Source: Pseudocitrobacter corydidari
GTDB taxonomy: Bacteria; Pseudomonadota; Gammaproteobacteria; Enterobacterales; Enterobacteriaceae
Reading direction: 5' to 3'
NCBI RefSeq assembly: GCF_021172065.1
Contig: NZ_CP087880.1
Location: 2,642,583-2,706,582 of the forward strand
Length of the DNA: 64,000 bases
Each line of letters begins with the position of its first letter. Positions within the stretch are counted from its first letter, which is position 1. This document shows, one piece after another, positions 18,893-30,136 of this stretch. The notes under the pieces are model-generated. The model had not been told where the DNA came from. It saw nothing but the letters and a program-made list of their open reading frames with translations, and made no database searches. The position numbers and the translations under genes are program-made.

Positions 18893-21800
18893 AAATCCTC
18901 AGCCTGCGCCTGAAGAATCTTAACTCGCTGAAAGGCGAGTGGAAAATCGATTTCACCGCCGAACCGTTCGCCAGCAACGGCCTGTTTGCCATCACCGGGC
19001 CGACGGGCGCGGGGAAAACCACCCTGCTGGACGCCATCTGTCTCGCGCTGTATCACGAGACGCCGCGCCTCAACACGGTATCGCAATCGCAAAACGATCT
19101 GATGACCCGCGACACCGCCGAGTGTCTGGCGGAAGTTGAGTTTGAAGTACAGGGCGTGGCCTATCGCGCATTCTGGAGCCAGAACCGCGCACGCAATCAG
19201 CCTGACGGCAACCTACAGGCGCCACGCGTTGAGCTGGCGCGTCGCGATGACGGCAAAATCCTGGCCGACAAAGTCAAAGACAAGCTCGAACTTATCGCGT
19301 CGTTGAGCGGGCTGGATTACGGCCGCTTTACCCGTTCGATGTTGCTGTCGCAGGGGCAGTTCGCCGCGTTCCTTAATGCGCGCCCCAAAGAGCGCGCGGA
19401 GCTGCTGGAAGAACTCACCGGCACGGAAATTTATGGGCGAATTTCTGCACAAGTATTTGAAAAACATAAGCAGGCGCGGACGGAGCTGGAAAAGCTTCAG
19501 GCGCACTCCTCCGGGATGGTGCTGCTAAGTGAAGAACAGCAACAGTCACTGCTGGGAAGTTTGCAGGCGCTTACTCTCGAAGAAAAAGTCGCGCTGGAGC
19601 AGCAGACGATCGCCCAACATCAGCAACAGTGGTTGCTGCGCCAGGCTGAACTAACGCGCGAAACGCACACCGCCCGGGGAGCGCTCTCCGCCGCAGAACA
19701 GGCCCTGGCAGCCGCGCAACCCCAGCTTGAAACGCTCCGCCGCGCCCAACCGGCGGAGCTGCTGCGCCCACGCTGGGCGCACCTTCAGGAGCAGGCTATC
19801 ACGCTTGCCAGGACCCAGCAGCAAACGCAGCAAGTAAATACTCGCTTACATGAAGCAACCACGCGCCGTAACCGCATTCGCACCACGGCGGTAGAACAGT
19901 TGCGCGGGTTGCAGCAAACGCAAACTCAGCTTAACCAGTGGCTTGAGGAGCACGATCGTTTCAAACACTGGAGCAGCGAACTCACCGGCTGGCGCGCCGC
20001 ATTTGCGTTACAGGCGCGTGAAAACACGCAGTTGCAGAACAACCAGCAGCGCCTGAATACGCTGGAAAAACAGCTTGCCCAGTTACCTCCCTCCACGCTA
20101 ACGCTGAATCTGGCCGAAGCCACCGACGCCATTAACGCGCACAACGCCGCACGCCCGTTGCGCCAGCAGCTCACTACGCTGCATGCACGGTTTCTGCCGC
20201 TGCAAAAACGGCGTCAGCAGTTGATAGAAGCACAGAGCAACCGTCGCCAGCAGCTGGAAAAACTGACCGCTGAGCTGACCGATCGCCGCCAGCGCTACAA
20301 AGAGCACAACCAGCAACTGAGCGATGTTCGCGCGCTGTGCGAGATGGAAGCAACCATTGTCAGTCTGCAGGCCGAACGCGCCAGGCTGCAACCCGGTTGC
20401 GCCTGCCCGCTGTGCGGTGCCACCGAGCATCCGGCGATTGCGGAATACCAGGCGTTGACGCCAGACGTGAATCAGGCGCGTCGCGATGTACTGGAGCGCG
20501 ACGTCAAACGGCTGGCGGAAGAAGGTGCAACCCTGCGCGGCCAGCAGGATGCCCTGCAAAAACAACAGCAGGTTGAAGAAAGCGAGCTGGAGTCTATTTC
20601 TCAGCAGGAGCAAGTACTTACCTCTCAATGGCAGGAGGTGACGGCCGCGTTAGGCGTGACGCTACGCGCCGAGGAAGCGATTAGCGAGTGGCTTGCCGCA
20701 CAGGAAGAGTACGAACAGCAGCTTTATCAGCACAGTCAGCGGCTGAATTTGCAACAGCAGGTAACCGACCTCCAGCAGCAGATTACGCAGGCACAGAACG
20801 AACTCACCCAGCGTCGCGAGGCGTTGCAGGCTCAACTGGCGACGCTTTCGCTCACCGCACCGCTTGCCGGGGAAGAGAACGCCTGGCTGGCGGCGCGCGA
20901 AGAGGAAAATCGGCTCTGGCAAAGCCAACAGACGCAGCACGCTGAAACGCAGCATAAACTCGCCCAGCTTCAGCCGTTGCTGGACACGCTGCCTGCGTGT
21001 GAAATTGAAGAGACAACGCCTGTTTCGCTGGAGGGATGGCAGCAGATCCACAACGAATGCATCTCGCTCGCCAGCCAGTGGCAAACCTTGTCACAGCAGG
21101 AAGCGCTGGAAAAAGAGCGCCTGGATCAGGCCGAGCGCGAATTCGACCAGGCGTTGGCGGAATCACAGTTCAGCGACCGCGCAGCGTTTCAGGCCGCATT
21201 GCTGGAACAGCCTGAGCGCGAGCGCCTGGAACAACTTAAACAGTCGCTGGAGAGCAAGCTTCAGCAGTGCCGCACGCTGGATACTCAGGCACAGGACGCT
21301 CTGCAACGTCATCAGGCCCAACGCCCGGCAACGCTTAGCGATGATGTCTCACTTGAACAGGTGCAAACCCAACTGGCGCTGATGGCCCAGCAGTTGCGGG
21401 AAAACAGCGCGCGTCAGGGAGAACTTCGCCAGCAGTTGAAACAGGATGAAGAGAATCGCCGTCAGCAACAAAACCTGCTGCTGGAGATTGAAAAAGCCAG
21501 CGCGCAGGTGGAAGACTGGGCGCACCTGAACGCGTTGATTGGCTCCAAAGAGGGCGATAAATTCCGCAAATTCGCCCAGGGGCTGACGCTGGATAATCTG
21601 GTATGGCTGGCGAATGACCAGCTTAGCCGCCTGCACGGGCGCTATCTGCTGCAACGTAAAGCCAGCGAAGCGCTGGAGCTGGAAGTGGTTGACACCTGGC
21701 AGGCGGATGCGGTGCGCGATACACGAACCCTCTCCGGTGGCGAAAGTTTCCTCGTCAGCCTGGCGCTGGCGCTGGCGCTTTCTGACCTGGTAAGCCACAA

Positions 21801-22026
21801 AACGCGCATCGATTCGCTGTTCCTTGACGAAGGCTTTGGCACGCTGGACAGCGAAACCCTCGACACGGCGCTGGACGCGCTGGATGCGCTCAACGCCAGC
21901 GGCAAAATCATCGGCGTGATAAGCCACGTTGAGGCGATGAAAGAGCGCATTCCGGTGCAGATAAAAGTGAAGAAAATTAACGGGCTGGGGTATAGCAGGC
22001 TGGATAAGGTGTTTGCGGTGGAGTGA
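18889..22026 (+). CDS. sbcC: SbcC, ATPase subunit of SbcCD
   Basis: SbcC is the Rad50/SMC-like ATPase partner of SbcD. The 1045 residues show Walker [10 protein letters not shown] at 37-45, long Gln- and Glu-rich coiled coils (about 180-480 and 530-900), a zinc hook CPLC at 506-509 between the coils, the ABC signature LSGGE at 948-952 and Walker [11 protein letters not shown] close after it. It is intact and near the E. coli length. It is coupled to sbcD by a four-base overlap. Downstream are REP elements and the convergent mak gene; K-12 has araJ at this junction. Confidence 0.97.
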   Translation: MKILSLRLKNLNSLKGEWKIDFTAEPFASNGLFAITGPTGAGKTTLLDAICLALYHETPRLNTVSQSQNDLMTRDTAECLAEVEFEVQGVAYRAFWSQNRARNQPDGNLQAPRVELARRDDGKILADKVKDKLELIASLSGLDYGRFTRSMLLSQGQFAAFLNARPKERAELLEELTGTEIYGRISAQVFEKHKQARTELEKLQAHSSGMVLLSEEQQQSLLGSLQALTLEEKVALEQQTIAQHQQQWLLRQAELTRETHTARGALSAAEQALAAAQPQLETLRRAQPAELLRPRWAHLQEQAITLARTQQQTQQVNTRLHEATTRRNRIRTTAVEQLRGLQQTQTQLNQWLEEHDRFKHWSSELTGWRAAFALQARENTQLQNNQQRLNTLEKQLAQLPPSTLTLNLAEATDAINAHNAARPLRQQLTTLHARFLPLQKRRQQLIEAQSNRRQQLEKLTAELTDRRQRYKEHNQQLSDVRALCEMEATIVSLQAERARLQPGCACPLCGATEHPAIAEYQALTPDVNQARRDVLERDVKRLAEEGATLRGQQDALQKQQQVEESELESISQQEQVLTSQWQEVTAALGVTLRAEEAISEWLAAQEEYEQQLYQHSQRLNLQQQVTDLQQQITQAQNELTQRREALQAQLATLSLTAPLAGEENAWLAAREEENRLWQSQQTQHAETQHKLAQLQPLLDTLPACEIEETTPVSLEGWQQIHNECISLASQWQTLSQQEALEKERLDQAEREFDQALAESQFSDRAAFQAALLEQPERERLEQLKQSLESKLQQCRTLDTQAQDALQRHQAQRPATLSDDVSLEQVQTQLALMAQQLRENSARQGELRQQLKQDEENRRQQQNLLLEIEKASAQVEDWAHLNALIGSKEGDKFRKFAQGLTLDNLVWLANDQLSRLHGRYLLQRKASEALELEVVDTWQADAVRDTRTLSGGESFLVSLALALALSDLVSHKTRIDSLFLDEGFGTLDSETLDTALDALDALNASGKIIGVISHVEAMKERIPVQIKVKKINGLGYSRLDKVFAVE

Positions 22027-22029
22027 AAT

Positions 22030-22166
22030 GCCTGATGGCGCTTCGCTTATCAGGCCTACGTCCTTTTCTCGAACATTGCGTCAAACCACGATGCCTGATG
22101 GCGCTTCGCTTATCAGGCCTACAAATCCTGACCCGTAGGCCGGGTAAGGCGAAGCCGCCACCCGGC
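22030..22166. repeat. REP cluster (three elements) between sbcC and mak
   Basis: Two direct copies of GCCTGATGGCGCTTCG...TTATCAGGCCTAC lie at 22030-22059 and 22093-22122. An inverted GTAGGCCGGGTAAGGC...GCCACCCGGC element follows at 22135-22166. The direct pair plus the inverted one is a BIME. It lies between two convergent genes, a usual site for these elements. Confidence 0.88.
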
Positions 22167-22202
22167 GATTTCATGGGCGCAATGCCTTACCCGTTAAAAT
22201 AT

Positions 22203-23105
22203 TTACAACGGCCACAACCACGCCGCGCCGCGCACGCCGCTGGAATCACCGTGCACCGCTTTACGAATCGGCGTTTCACATTCGCGGCCAAACACCCACG
22301 GTTTCACTAATTCCGGCACCGTTTTATACAGGCGATCAACGTTACTCATCCCACCACCCAGCACAATCACGTCCGGATCGAGAATATTTACCACGTTCGC
22401 CAGCGATTTCGCCAGACGCTGCTCATAACGGCTGAACGCCTGCTCCGCCAGCGCATCACCCTGTTCCACCAGCTGCATAATCTCGCGCCCTTTCAGCGCC
22501 TTACCGCTAAGCCGATGATAATCCGTCGCAAAGCCAGTGCCGGAAATAAAGGTCTCAATACAGCCCTGTTTCCCGCAGTAGCACGGCACTTCCGTGCGAT
22601 AGCGCAGCTCGTCGTCGTCCATCCACGGCAGCGAATTATGCCCCCACTCGCCCGCCGTGCCGTTACCGCCAATGTGAGAACGCCCGTTAATCGCCACGCC
22701 CGCACCACAGCCGGTACCGATAATCACCGCAAACACCGTTTGCGCGCCCGCCGCCGCGCCATCAATGGCTTCGGACACCGCCAGGCAGTTGGCATCGTTT
22801 GCCAGACGCACTTCCCGGCTCAGACGCTCGCTGAGATCTTTATCAAACGGCTGCCCGTTCAGCCACGTGGAGTTGGCGTTTTTCACTACCCCGGTGTAGG
22901 GCGAAATCGAGCCAGGAATACCTATTCCAACCGTCCCCGTTTGCCCGGTCGCCTCTTCGGCCATCGCCACCAAATGAGCAATGTTTTCAATCGTTTCACG
23001 ATAGTCGCGCGGCGTCGGTAAGCGATGCCTGAACAGCTGCTCTCCCTTGTCGCTTAGCGCAATGACTTCCGTTTTTGTACCGCCCAGATCAATCCCAATA
23101 CGCAC
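22203..23105 (-). CDS. mak: Mak, fructokinase (ROK family)
   Basis: Mak phosphorylates fructose, and more weakly mannose, with ATP in the cytoplasm. The ROK features are an N-terminal phosphate loop ([12 protein letters not shown]), the ROK catalytic segment with NANSTWLNG and NDANCLAV, and a zinc-binding motif [11 protein letters not shown] take a GTG start at 23105 because AAGGAG lies six bases upstream and the product (300 residues) matches the E. coli protein, which also uses GTG. The upstream ATG at 23147 would add 14 residues without homology. It is divergent from rdgC. Confidence 0.93.
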   Translation of the reverse strand: MRIGIDLGGTKTEVIALSDKGEQLFRHRLPTPRDYRETIENIAHLVAMAEEATGQTGTVGIGIPGSISPYTGVVKNANSTWLNGQPFDKDLSERLSREVRLANDANCLAVSEAIDGAAAGAQTVFAVIIGTGCGAGVAINGRSHIGGNGTAGEWGHNSLPWMDDDELRYRTEVPCYCGKQGCIETFISGTGFATDYHRLSGKALKGREIMQLVEQGDALAEQAFSRYEQRLAKSLANVVNILDPDVIVLGGGMSNVDRLYKTVPELVKPWVFGRECETPIRKAVHGDSSGVRGAAWLWPL

Positions 23106-23203
23106 AGAACGCTCCTTCTGAAATTCCCCGATTAACAATGCAAGCATAGAGACAATTCGTTATCATGCCCGCTGAATTTAACGATAAAGCCGTGGGAAAT
23201 ATC

Positions 23204-24118
23204 ATGCTGTGGTTCAAAAATTTAATGGTTTATCGTCTCAGCCGCGACATTTCTTTGCGCGCCGAAGAGATGGAAAAACAGCTCGCTGAATGGACGTTCA
23301 CCCCGTGCGGAAGCCAGGATATGGCGAAAACCGGTTGGGTTCCGCCGATGGGCTCGTCGCAAAGCGATGCGTTGACCCACACGGCCAACGGTCAGATTAT
23401 CATTTGCGCCCGCAAAGAAGAGAAAATCCTGCCGTCGCCGGTGGTGAAACAGGCGCTGGAAGCGAAGATCCACAAGCTGGAAGCCGATCAGGGCCGTAAG
23501 CTGAAAAAAACCGAGAAAGATTCGCTGAAAGACGAAGTGCTGCATTCTCTGCTGCCGCGCGCCTTCAGCCGTTTCAGCCAGACGATGATGTGGATCGACA
23601 CCGTGAACGATCTGATTATGGTCGACTGCGCCAGCGCGAAAAAAGCGGAAGATACCCTCGCCCTGCTGCGTAAAAGTCTGGGTTCGCTGCCGGTGGTTCC
23701 GCTGACGATGGAAAACCCGATCGAGCTGACGCTGACCGAATGGGTGCGTTCCGGTTCGGCGGCGCAAAGCTTCCAGATCCTCGACGAAGCAGAACTGAAA
23801 GCGATCCTCGAAGATGGCGGCGTGATCCGCGCGAAGAAACAGGATCTGGTTTGTGATGAAATTGCGGTGCATATCGAAGCCGGTAAGCTGGTGACCAAGC
23901 TGGCGCTCGACTGGCAGCAACGTATTCAGTTTGTGATGTGCGACGACGGTTCAATTAAGCGTCTGAAGTTCAGTGATGAACTGCGTGACCAGAACGAAGA
24001 TATCGACAGAGAAGACTACGCCGCGCGTTTTGACGCTGACTTTATCCTGATGACCGGGGAACTGGCCGCGCTGATTAAGAGCCTGGTGGAAGGGCTTGGC
24101 GGGGAAGCACAGCGTTAA
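23204..24118 (+). CDS. rdgC: RdgC, recombination-associated DNA-binding protein
   Basis: RdgC is a ring-shaped dimer that binds double-stranded DNA non-specifically and inhibits RecA-mediated strand exchange. From [15 protein letters not shown] the product is 304 residues, one more than in E. coli. The conserved [24 protein letters not shown] and [20 protein letters not shown] segments are present. The longer ATG at 23165 adds 13 residues with no counterpart. It is divergent from mak and convergent with ppnP, a K-12-like order. Confidence 0.96.
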   Translation: MLWFKNLMVYRLSRDISLRAEEMEKQLAEWTFTPCGSQDMAKTGWVPPMGSSQSDALTHTANGQIIICARKEEKILPSPVVKQALEAKIHKLEADQGRKLKKTEKDSLKDEVLHSLLPRAFSRFSQTMMWIDTVNDLIMVDCASAKKAEDTLALLRKSLGSLPVVPLTMENPIELTLTEWVRSGSAAQSFQILDEAELKAILEDGGVIRAKKQDLVCDEIAVHIEAGKLVTKLALDWQQRIQFVMCDDGSIKRLKFSDELRDQNEDIDREDYAARFDADFILMTGELAALIKSLVEGLGGEAQR

Positions 24119-24128
24119 TGCTTCACAT

Positions 24129-24154
24129 CTCCTTCCTGCCGCAGCAGGAAGGAG
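24129..24154. terminator. Hairpin between convergent rdgC and ppnP
   Basis: A perfect 11-bp stem (CTCCTTCCTGC paired with GCAGGAAGGAG, loop CGCA) lies in the 42-bp gap between two convergent stops. It lacks a clear T-tract on either strand, so it may be a weak bidirectional terminator or an mRNA 3'-end stabiliser. Confidence 0.55.
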
Positions 24155-24160
24155 ACACAC

Positions 24161-24469
<309 letters not shown>

Positions 24470-24523
24470 TTAATGACTCAATATAGGGTTGCGAACAGAA
24501 GCCTGTCACGCGAAATCAGAGTG

Positions 24524-25201
24524 TTAAACCAATAATTCTGCCGCCAGCCTGGCGACCAGCACATTCGACAGTAAAACAGGGACATCCAGCGCTTTTTGTA
24601 GCAAATCGCGGTGGTGTTGATGGAAGCCTAAACAGTCCAGCACCAGTACATCCGCGCCCTGTTCAATGAGTTTTTCCCCGGCGCTCACCAGTTCAAGATC
24701 GGTGCCGTGAATCGGGTTTGCCAGTTCGTAATAGGGTTCAGAGGGCAGGACCTGCCACTTCTCCTGTTGTGCGCGAAGGATCTCTTCGATGGGAACAATC
24801 ACGCCAACCTGATGGCCTTCAACAATAGACGCCACTAATGGCGGAATAATCCGCTGGGGCTCGATCAGCATCGCATTACGCGCCACCAGATGTTGCAGTT
24901 TAAAGGTATTCATCAACAGAATGACGTCATACTGTTGATTATCCAGCACTTCAATGATGGCTTGCAGGTCGCGTTCAATTTTAGACCGGGAGACTTCAGC
25001 CAGTTGATTATCGTTAAGCAACGCCAGGATTGTCTCCTCTCCCGGTTGCACCCCATACTCCTTCATAACCTCCTCACGACTCAGATTCCCTAACAAACTC
25101 TTATGGGTAATCTGATCTTCCCTGATGTGCTCAGTGAGTAGTGGCAACACTTCTTTGACGGGTACAACCCCTACCGTCAGAATCGCCAACGTCGTATTCA
25201 T
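24524..25201 (-). CDS. aroM: AroM family protein
   Basis: The start at 25201 gives 225 residues ([20 protein letters not shown]), the E. coli AroM length; the ORF can be extended to 25279 but the added residues are not conserved. AroM resembles the Asp/Glu racemase superfamily (a conserved Cys in LDCLGFHQ), but its reaction is unknown. In E. coli aroL, yaiA and aroM form an operon controlled by TyrR and TrpR. Here a 249-bp gap and a hairpin separate yaiA from aroM, so coupling may be loose. Confidence 0.9.
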   Translation of the reverse strand: MNTTLAILTVGVVPVKEVLPLLTEHIREDQITHKSLLGNLSREEVMKEYGVQPGEETILALLNDNQLAEVSRSKIERDLQAIIEVLDNQQYDVILLMNTFKLQHLVARNAMLIEPQRIIPPLVASIVEGHQVGVIVPIEEILRAQQEKWQVLPSEPYYELANPIHGTDLELVSAGEKLIEQGADVLVLDCLGFHQHHRDLLQKALDVPVLLSNVLVARLAAELLV

Positions 25202-25403
25202 GTTATGTACCTTCTTTACAACCACTGCCTGCACACGGCTCTTTTTACCACTTAGCCACCTGGATGGATGAAAAAACACCGTTCAGAAGCGTAGCAGCTC
25301 ATTTATCAGGCGGAATGTAAAGGTTCCGGAGGATTCCGGCACGCTCCTGATATAACTTAACTTTAACCTTTTAATAACAGTTGCGATAAGTAAAAAGTGT
25401 GAT

Positions 25404-25440
25404 TAAGGCCCGATATAACCACTTTAATTATAGGGCCTTA
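25404..25440 (-). terminator. Hairpin between yaiA and aroM
   Basis: TAAGGCCC at 25404-25411 pairs with GGGCCTTA at 25433-25440 around a partly palindromic AT-rich centre. It lies 10 bp past the yaiA stop. It could be an attenuator within the aroL-yaiA-aroM transcript; there is no strong T-tract. Confidence 0.5.
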
Positions 25441-25450
25441 TTGCGAGGCG

Positions 25451-25642
25451 TTAGCTTTTGGAAGGGTCTTCATAGCGCTGTTTAGCGTCAAGCGCGTCCT
25501 GCTTCGTGGTGTGCTCGCTAATCAGCGTATCGGGTGTAGGGTGGTCTGCGCGTAATTGGTACCAGGTGACCGTCTGGCCGGGCTGCCCTTTCTCGACAAC
25601 TTCAATACGCGCTTCGCGTGGATACGGGGGATTGGTCGGCAT
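25451..25642 (-). CDS. yaiA: YaiA, small conserved protein
   Basis: The 63-residue product begins [19 protein letters not shown] and has the [12 protein letters not shown] core and C-terminal KQRYEDP of E. coli YaiA, which is also 63 residues. Its function is unknown. It lies 51 bp downstream of aroL on the same strand and so is in the aromatic-synthesis operon. No signal peptide or membrane segment is seen. Confidence 0.92.
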   Translation of the reverse strand: MPTNPPYPREARIEVVEKGQPGQTVTWYQLRADHPTPDTLISEHTTKQDALDAKQRYEDPSKS

Positions 25643-25693
25643 CGCTCTTCCTTATGTTGACTGTCAGAGCGTTAAGTATAGGCAATGCCTGAA

Positions 25694-26218
25694 TCAGGAG
25701 GCGCGAGCCAGGCGCAGTTCGGTCAGAATTTGAGCGACAACATCGTCCGGGCAGGCCGATGCATCAACAATATGGTGCGCCGTCTGGCGATAGAGCGCAT
25801 CGCGCTGCGTCAGAATATCCGCCACTTCTTCAGTGATCGGTTTCCCCGTTAACGTTGGGCGCTGCGATGCTTCCGGGAAGGCTTCAAGGCGGCCCGCCAG
25901 GACGGATACCGGCGCATTGAGGTAAATCACTACGCCGTTCTGACGCATAAAGTCGCGATTCACTTCAGCCAGAATGATGCCCCCGCCCGTCGCCACGACC
26001 GTTCCCGGTTGGGTGACGGACTGCAGCGTTTGCGTCTCGCGGGCACGAAAACCGGCCCAGCCTTCTCGCACTACAATATCGGCGACCGTCATGCCGGCAC
26101 GCTGTTGCAGTACTTGATCGGTATCGACAAAGTGAAAATTACAGGCATGGGTAAGCCGTTGACCTATAGTTGTTTTTCCACAACCACGCGCGCCAATCAA
26201 AAAAATAGGCTGAGTCAT
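25694..26218 (-). CDS. aroL: AroL, shikimate kinase II
   Basis: AroL phosphorylates shikimate to shikimate 3-phosphate, step 5 of the chorismate pathway. From the ATG at 26218 the product is 174 residues, as in E. coli. Walker A is GARGCGKTT (9-17); the shikimate-binding Asp/Arg/Gly motifs [18 protein letters not shown] and GGGIIL and the lid region [12 protein letters not shown] are present. The ORF extension to 26260 is not conserved. Upstream TyrR and TrpR sites fit the known dual regulation in E. coli. Confidence 0.96.
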   Translation of the reverse strand: MTQPIFLIGARGCGKTTIGQRLTHACNFHFVDTDQVLQQRAGMTVADIVVREGWAGFRARETQTLQSVTQPGTVVATGGGIILAEVNRDFMRQNGVVIYLNAPVSVLAGRLEAFPEASQRPTLTGKPITEEVADILTQRDALYRQTAHHIVDASACPDDVVAQILTELRLARAS

Positions 26219-26284
26219 GACCTGGCGTTCTCCCTGGAACCGTGAAGATGCGGGACGCATATCTGAATTAAGAATGATATCACC

Positions 26285-26296
26285 AAACTAGTACAC
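26285..26296. promoter_or_regulatory. Likely TrpR operator of aroL
   Basis: AAACTAGTACAC (GTGTACTAGTTT on the coding strand of aroL) contains the CTAG core of the TrpR operator and matches the remembered E. coli aroL operator around TGTACTAGTTTG. It lies 67-78 bp upstream of the aroL ATG. Confidence 0.6.
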
Positions 26297-26303
26297 AAGT
26301 AAG

Positions 26304-26321
26304 TGTAAATAAAGAGTTACA
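26304..26321. promoter_or_regulatory. TyrR box of aroL
   Basis: TGTAAATAAAGAGTTACA fits the TyrR consensus TGTAAA-N6-TTTACA with a single mismatch. It is adjacent to the probable TrpR operator upstream of aroL. E. coli aroL has several TyrR boxes; only this one is convincing by eye. The rest of the 26322-26491 gap shows nothing I can name. Confidence 0.7.
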
Positions 26322-26491
26322 GAACTATCCAGACTCTGTAAGACAAACACAAATATGCTTGAAAACAGTACGTGTAAAAGCGTAAAGAAAAAGTGTCACA
26401 TATTGTTTAGATAAATGTACATGAAAGCAGGCTTCGTTGACAAGCGAGCAGACGGTGCAAACGGTAACACATTTTTGTGACGAAATTCACA

Positions 26492-26944
26492 TTAAGGATG
26501 TTTTGCCGCCAGTAGCCATTTATCCAGTTCCGCCGCAAACTGTTGTCTGTCGCGCTGGCTCAAGGTGCTCGGGCCACCGGTTTGCACGCCGCTTGCGCGC
26601 ATGGTGTCCATAAAATCACGCATGGTTAAACGCTCGCGAATCGTCGCGTTACTGTAACGCTCGCCGCGCGGGTTTAACGCCGCCGCGCCCTTTTCCAGCA
26701 CTTCCGCCGCCAGCGGAATATCGGCAGTGATCACCAGATCGCCAGGTTCACACAAGCGCACTATTTCGTTATCGGCAACGTCAAAACCTTTTGGCACCAC
26801 CATCGCTCGAATAAAGCGTGACGGCGGCACGCGCAGATACTGATTCGCCACCAGCGTCACCTGCGTTTGTGTGCGATCCGCCGCGCGAAACAGGACCTCT
26901 TTAATCACATTCGGACAGGCGTCCGCATCAACCCAAATTGTCAT
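26492..26944 (-). CDS. yaiI: YaiI, UPF0178/DUF188 family protein
   Basis: The start at 26944 ([19 protein letters not shown]) gives 150 residues, close to the 152 of E. coli YaiI; the extension to 27070 is not conserved and runs into the proC promoter region. The family has a PIN-like fold with the conserved N-terminal VDADACP and VITADIPLA motifs, suggesting nuclease ancestry, but no activity is established. It is divergent from proC, as in K-12. Confidence 0.92.
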   Translation of the reverse strand: MTIWVDADACPNVIKEVLFRAADRTQTQVTLVANQYLRVPPSRFIRAMVVPKGFDVADNEIVRLCEPGDLVITADIPLAAEVLEKGAAALNPRGERYSNATIRERLTMRDFMDTMRASGVQTGGPSTLSQRDRQQFAAELDKWLLAAKHP

Positions 26945-27081
26945 TACCTCTCCTGAATTTGGCAAAACGGTACGTAATGATGACATGCCCGGCACGTGCT
27001 GTCGCGTAATGTTCAGGTTACTCGTCGCGACAAATCGCCGATAAAGGTACACTAATAAAAAAACACACAATGGGAGACATC

Positions 27082-27891
27082 ATGGACAAGAAGATTGGCT
27101 TCATCGGCTGCGGGAATATGGGTAAAGCAATTCTTGGCGGCCTGATTGCCAGTGGTCAGGTGCTACCGGGCCAAATTTGGGTCTATACCCCATCGCCCGA
27201 TAAAGTCGCCGCCCTGCACGATCAGTTCGGTATTAACGCAGCTGAAAGCGCGCAGGAAGTCGCCCAGGTGGCGGACATCGTCTTCGGTGCCGTGAAGCCA
27301 GGCATCATGATTAAAGTGCTGAGCGAAGTCGCTTCCAGCTTTAATAAAGATTCTTTGGTGGTCTCTATTGCCGCAGGCATCACGCTCGATCAGCTGGCGC
27401 GCGCGCTGGGCCACGATCGTAAAATCGTCCGTGCGATGCCAAATACGCCGTCGCTGGTGAACGCGGGGATGACCTCCGTTACGCCAAACGCGCTGGTCAC
27501 GCCGGAAGATACCGCCGATGTGCTGAACATTTTCCGCTGCTTTGGTGAAGCCGAAATTATTGCCGAGCAGATGATTCATCCGGTTGTCGGCGTCAGCGGT
27601 TCCGCACCGGCGTATGTGTTTATGTTTATCGAAGCGATGGCCGATGCGGCCGTTGTGGGCGGGATGCCGCGCGCGCAGGCCTATAAATTTGCCGCACAGG
27701 CGGTAATGGGTTCAGCGAAAATGGTGCTGGAAACGGGTAAACATCCGGGCGAACTGAAAGATATGGTCTGCTCGCCGGGCGGCACGACGATTGAAGCCGT
27801 TCGCGTACTGGAAGAAAAAGGATTCCGCTCTGCCGTCATCGAAGCCATGGCAGCCTGCATGGAAAAATCAGAGAAAATGAGTAAAGCCTGA
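27082..27891 (+). CDS. proC: ProC, pyrroline-5-carboxylate reductase
   Basis: ProC reduces pyrroline-5-carboxylate to proline with NADPH, the last step of proline synthesis. The 269-residue product from the ATG at 27082 (GGGAGA upstream) has the Rossmann motif IGFIGCGNMGKAILGG, the GAVKP segment and the C-terminal signature with GELKDMVCSPGGTTI. Intact and monocistronic, with its own terminator. Confidence 0.97.
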   Translation: MDKKIGFIGCGNMGKAILGGLIASGQVLPGQIWVYTPSPDKVAALHDQFGINAAESAQEVAQVADIVFGAVKPGIMIKVLSEVASSFNKDSLVVSIAAGITLDQLARALGHDRKIVRAMPNTPSLVNAGMTSVTPNALVTPEDTADVLNIFRCFGEAEIIAEQMIHPVVGVSGSAPAYVFMFIEAMADAAVVGGMPRAQAYKFAAQAVMGSAKMVLETGKHPGELKDMVCSPGGTTIEAVRVLEEKGFRSAVIEAMAACMEKSEKMSKA

Positions 27892-27901
27892 TCCTCTGTA
27901 T

Positions 27902-27935
27902 AAAAACGCCCGGTAAAATTCTACCGGGCGTTTTT
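27902..27935. terminator. Bidirectional terminator between proC and psiF
   Basis: CGCCCGGTA pairs with TACCGGGCG; A5 precedes and T5 follows the stem. That makes it a rho-independent terminator in both directions, serving convergent proC and psiF. Confidence 0.93.
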
Positions 27936-27956
27936 CTTGCCATAAAATAGATTGCG

Positions 27957-28274
27957 TTAAGCGGATTTTTTCAGGCAAGCGCTCATAAATTTCTTACGGT
28001 CGTCGCCTTTTAATGACTGCTCGGTCGCTTTCGCATTGCATTCACGCATTTTCTGCTGCTGAGGCGTCACGCCTTTCTCTTTCGCCGCATCCTGCCCTTT
28101 CAGGCACGCGCTCATGTAAGTTTTGCGCTCATCGCCTTTGATCGTTTTCGCCGTTGCCTGCGCATTACAGTCGCGCATACGCTGCTGCTGCGGCGTTAAT
28201 GTTTGATCTGCCGCGCCAGCGGTAGAGACAAAACAGAGACCAAAAACAAAAGCACCCAGTATTGCGAGTTTCAT
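27957..28274 (-). CDS. psiF: PsiF, phosphate-starvation-inducible protein
   Basis: The 105-residue protein has a signal peptide (MKLAILGAFVFGLCFVSTAG) followed by two copies of the PsiF repeat, each with QQRMRDCNAQAT or QQKMRECNAKAT and an FMSACL/YMSACL element. Four conserved Cys suggest two disulfides in the periplasm. The biochemical role is unknown; in E. coli it is induced with phoA. It lies 98 bp downstream of phoA on the same strand with a hairpin between. The dgcC gene found next to it in K-12 is absent. Confidence 0.93.
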   Translation of the reverse strand: MKLAILGAFVFGLCFVSTAGAADQTLTPQQQRMRDCNAQATAKTIKGDERKTYMSACLKGQDAAKEKGVTPQQQKMRECNAKATEQSLKGDDRKKFMSACLKKSA

Positions 28275-28334
28275 TGCACCATCCTTTTATAAGACAATCC
28301 TTACAATTCTGAACGCTGGCGGAAATAAAACAAG

Positions 28335-28358
28335 CCGACGGCGCTATTTTGCCGTCGG
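28335..28358 (-). terminator. Hairpin after phoA
   Basis: CCGACGGC pairs with GCCGTCGG and is followed on the minus strand by CTTGTTTTATTT. It lies between the phoA stop and psiF and may allow partial readthrough into psiF. Confidence 0.65.
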
Positions 28359-28372
28359 GAATACTGGAAATA

Positions 28373-29785
28373 TTACAGACCAAGCGCAGACTTCATGGTG
28401 TAGTAGAGATCGGTCTGATCGGTCAGGCCAACGACGTTCGCCGCATGTGGGCCGTACGCGGCAATGCGCACCTGAGTGCCGGTATGCTCCATCGATTCCT
28501 CTTCCGAGTTACCGTAGCTCATCACCATGACCGCGCCATCTTTGGTGTTCAGCGCCTGGGTCAGGCCTGGCGCTTTAGTATCCGGCGCAACAATCTGACT
28601 GGCGTGGGCGTGGTCAGCGGTGACGATCACCAGTGTGTTACCGTCTTTCTGTGCGAACGCCAGCGCTTTCTGGACGGCCTCGTCCAGATCGACCGTTTCA
28701 CCAATTTGCCCGCACGGATTCGCCGCGTGATCCTGCTTGTCGATAGACGCGCCTTCCACCTGCAGGAAGAAGCCTTTATCGTTGCTGCTCAGCAGCGTAA
28801 TGGCCTTGTCGGTCATCTGCGCCAGCGTCGGTACGCTGTCATTACGTTTCGGGTTCGGCGTACAGGTTACGACCGGTTTATCAATGTTGCCGTGATAGGA
28901 TGCTTTTGGCCCTTCCCAGCGCACCGGCATGTTGCCGTCAGAAAACAGCCCCAGCAGCGGTTTATCCTGATTCGCCACGGTAATGCTCGCCAGCCCGCTG
29001 GCATCGCTTATCAACTGATAACCGCGCGCCTGTGCCTGCTCGCGCAGGGTTTTGCCCTGCCATTCGCCTGCGGTTGCGGTCTCAGCAAAGGTTTTCGCGC
29101 CACCACCTAAGGTGACGTCCGCACGCGCGTTCAACAGTTGCTCGGTAATGGAGCCTTTGCCGCCTTTTTCCAGCGCGTTAGTCGGGCATTTTTCGGTGGT
29201 TACGCTCGGGCCGTAGCATTTACGCGACGTCACGTGAGAAATCTGTGCCGCCGGGGTCGCGTCCTGCAATTCCGCGGTCGAGACGTTGCCGGTTGCAAGG
29301 CCCGCTGATTTTGCCAGCTCAAGCAGCGTTTGATGCGGCTGCTCATGGATATCCACGCCCAGCGCGCCGTTATAGGTTTTCACGCCGGTGCTCCATGCGG
29401 TGGCGGAGGCGGCGGAATCGGTGACGTAGTCCGGTTTGCCCGTTTTCTTATCCAGCGCGTAATGAGTGTACTGGCCCGTTAATGGCAGCGCATCAATGCC
29501 TTTAAAGAAGCCGCCCGCGCCCAGCGCGTAGTTGCGCGCGGCGGTAATTTCGGAATCACCCATGCCATCGCCAATCAGCAAAATAATGTTTTTCGCCGGT
29601 TTATCAATGATCGACGCGCGCAGCGCCGCTGACTGGTCACCGCTCAGGCGACGCGCGCCACCGGGCGCGGTGATATCACCCTGCGCCGCACGGCTATCAA
29701 GCGCGGGCGCAGACGTGGTTTCGGCGTGAATAACAGGGGTTCCCAGCAAAGGTAATAACGCGGCAAAGAGTGCGCTGTATTTCAT
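28373..29785 (-). CDS. phoA: PhoA, alkaline phosphatase
   Basis: PhoA is a periplasmic dimeric zinc/magnesium phosphomonoesterase that releases phosphate from organic esters. From the ATG at 29785 the precursor is 470 residues with a signal peptide ending ...PVIHAE. The catalytic serine lies in [13 protein letters not shown]; metal ligands appear in [23 protein letters not shown] and [10 protein letters not shown]. Two disulfide Cys pairs are retained (KCYGP...KCPT and VTCTP...NPCGQ). A Pho box lies upstream. The ORF extension to 29956 covers the promoter and is not coding. Confidence 0.97.
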   Translation of the reverse strand: MKYSALFAALLPLLGTPVIHAETTSAPALDSRAAQGDITAPGGARRLSGDQSAALRASIIDKPAKNIILLIGDGMGDSEITAARNYALGAGGFFKGIDALPLTGQYTHYALDKKTGKPDYVTDSAASATAWSTGVKTYNGALGVDIHEQPHQTLLELAKSAGLATGNVSTAELQDATPAAQISHVTSRKCYGPSVTTEKCPTNALEKGGKGSITEQLLNARADVTLGGGAKTFAETATAGEWQGKTLREQAQARGYQLISDASGLASITVANQDKPLLGLFSDGNMPVRWEGPKASYHGNIDKPVVTCTPNPKRNDSVPTLAQMTDKAITLLSSNDKGFFLQVEGASIDKQDHAANPCGQIGETVDLDEAVQKALAFAQKDGNTLVIVTADHAHASQIVAPDTKAPGLTQALNTKDGAVMVMSYGNSEEESMEHTGTQVRIAAYGPHAANVVGLTDQTDLYYTMKSALGL

Positions 29786-29844
29786 TATTCTCATCTCCAT
29801 GAAATCGCTAAATAAATAAAATCGAAGCGACTGTATAAAAGCGA

Positions 29845-29863
29845 GATGACAGTGAGATGACAT
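29845..29863 (-). promoter_or_regulatory. Pho box upstream of phoA
   Basis: The minus strand reads ATGTCATCTCACTGTCATC: two TGTCATC half-sites 11 bp apart, the spacing PhoB needs. It lies 60-78 bp upstream of the phoA ATG. The whole 29786-30136 gap is AT-rich and must also hold the divergent promoter of the solute-binding protein gene. Confidence 0.8.
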
Positions 29864-30136
29864 TATTTTTACATTTTTATCATGGTTGCAATTTCCTGGT
29901 GCAGGAGGATAAAAACGTGAGCCGTGATGGAAAATGAAAGATATCTTCATCAACAATAAAATAAATTGTACCGTTCAGGCTGTCATCAAAACGTAATCCT
30001 CCTCTCAGATCACATTTTTTGGAAATATTTTTACATCTGTCACATTTTTCTCTGTTTTTCGCCCTCTTGCCGCCGCCCGGCATCGCACCGCAATATAAAA
30101 CAATGTTTTATTCTAACGCAGAACAGGAGTCTCATT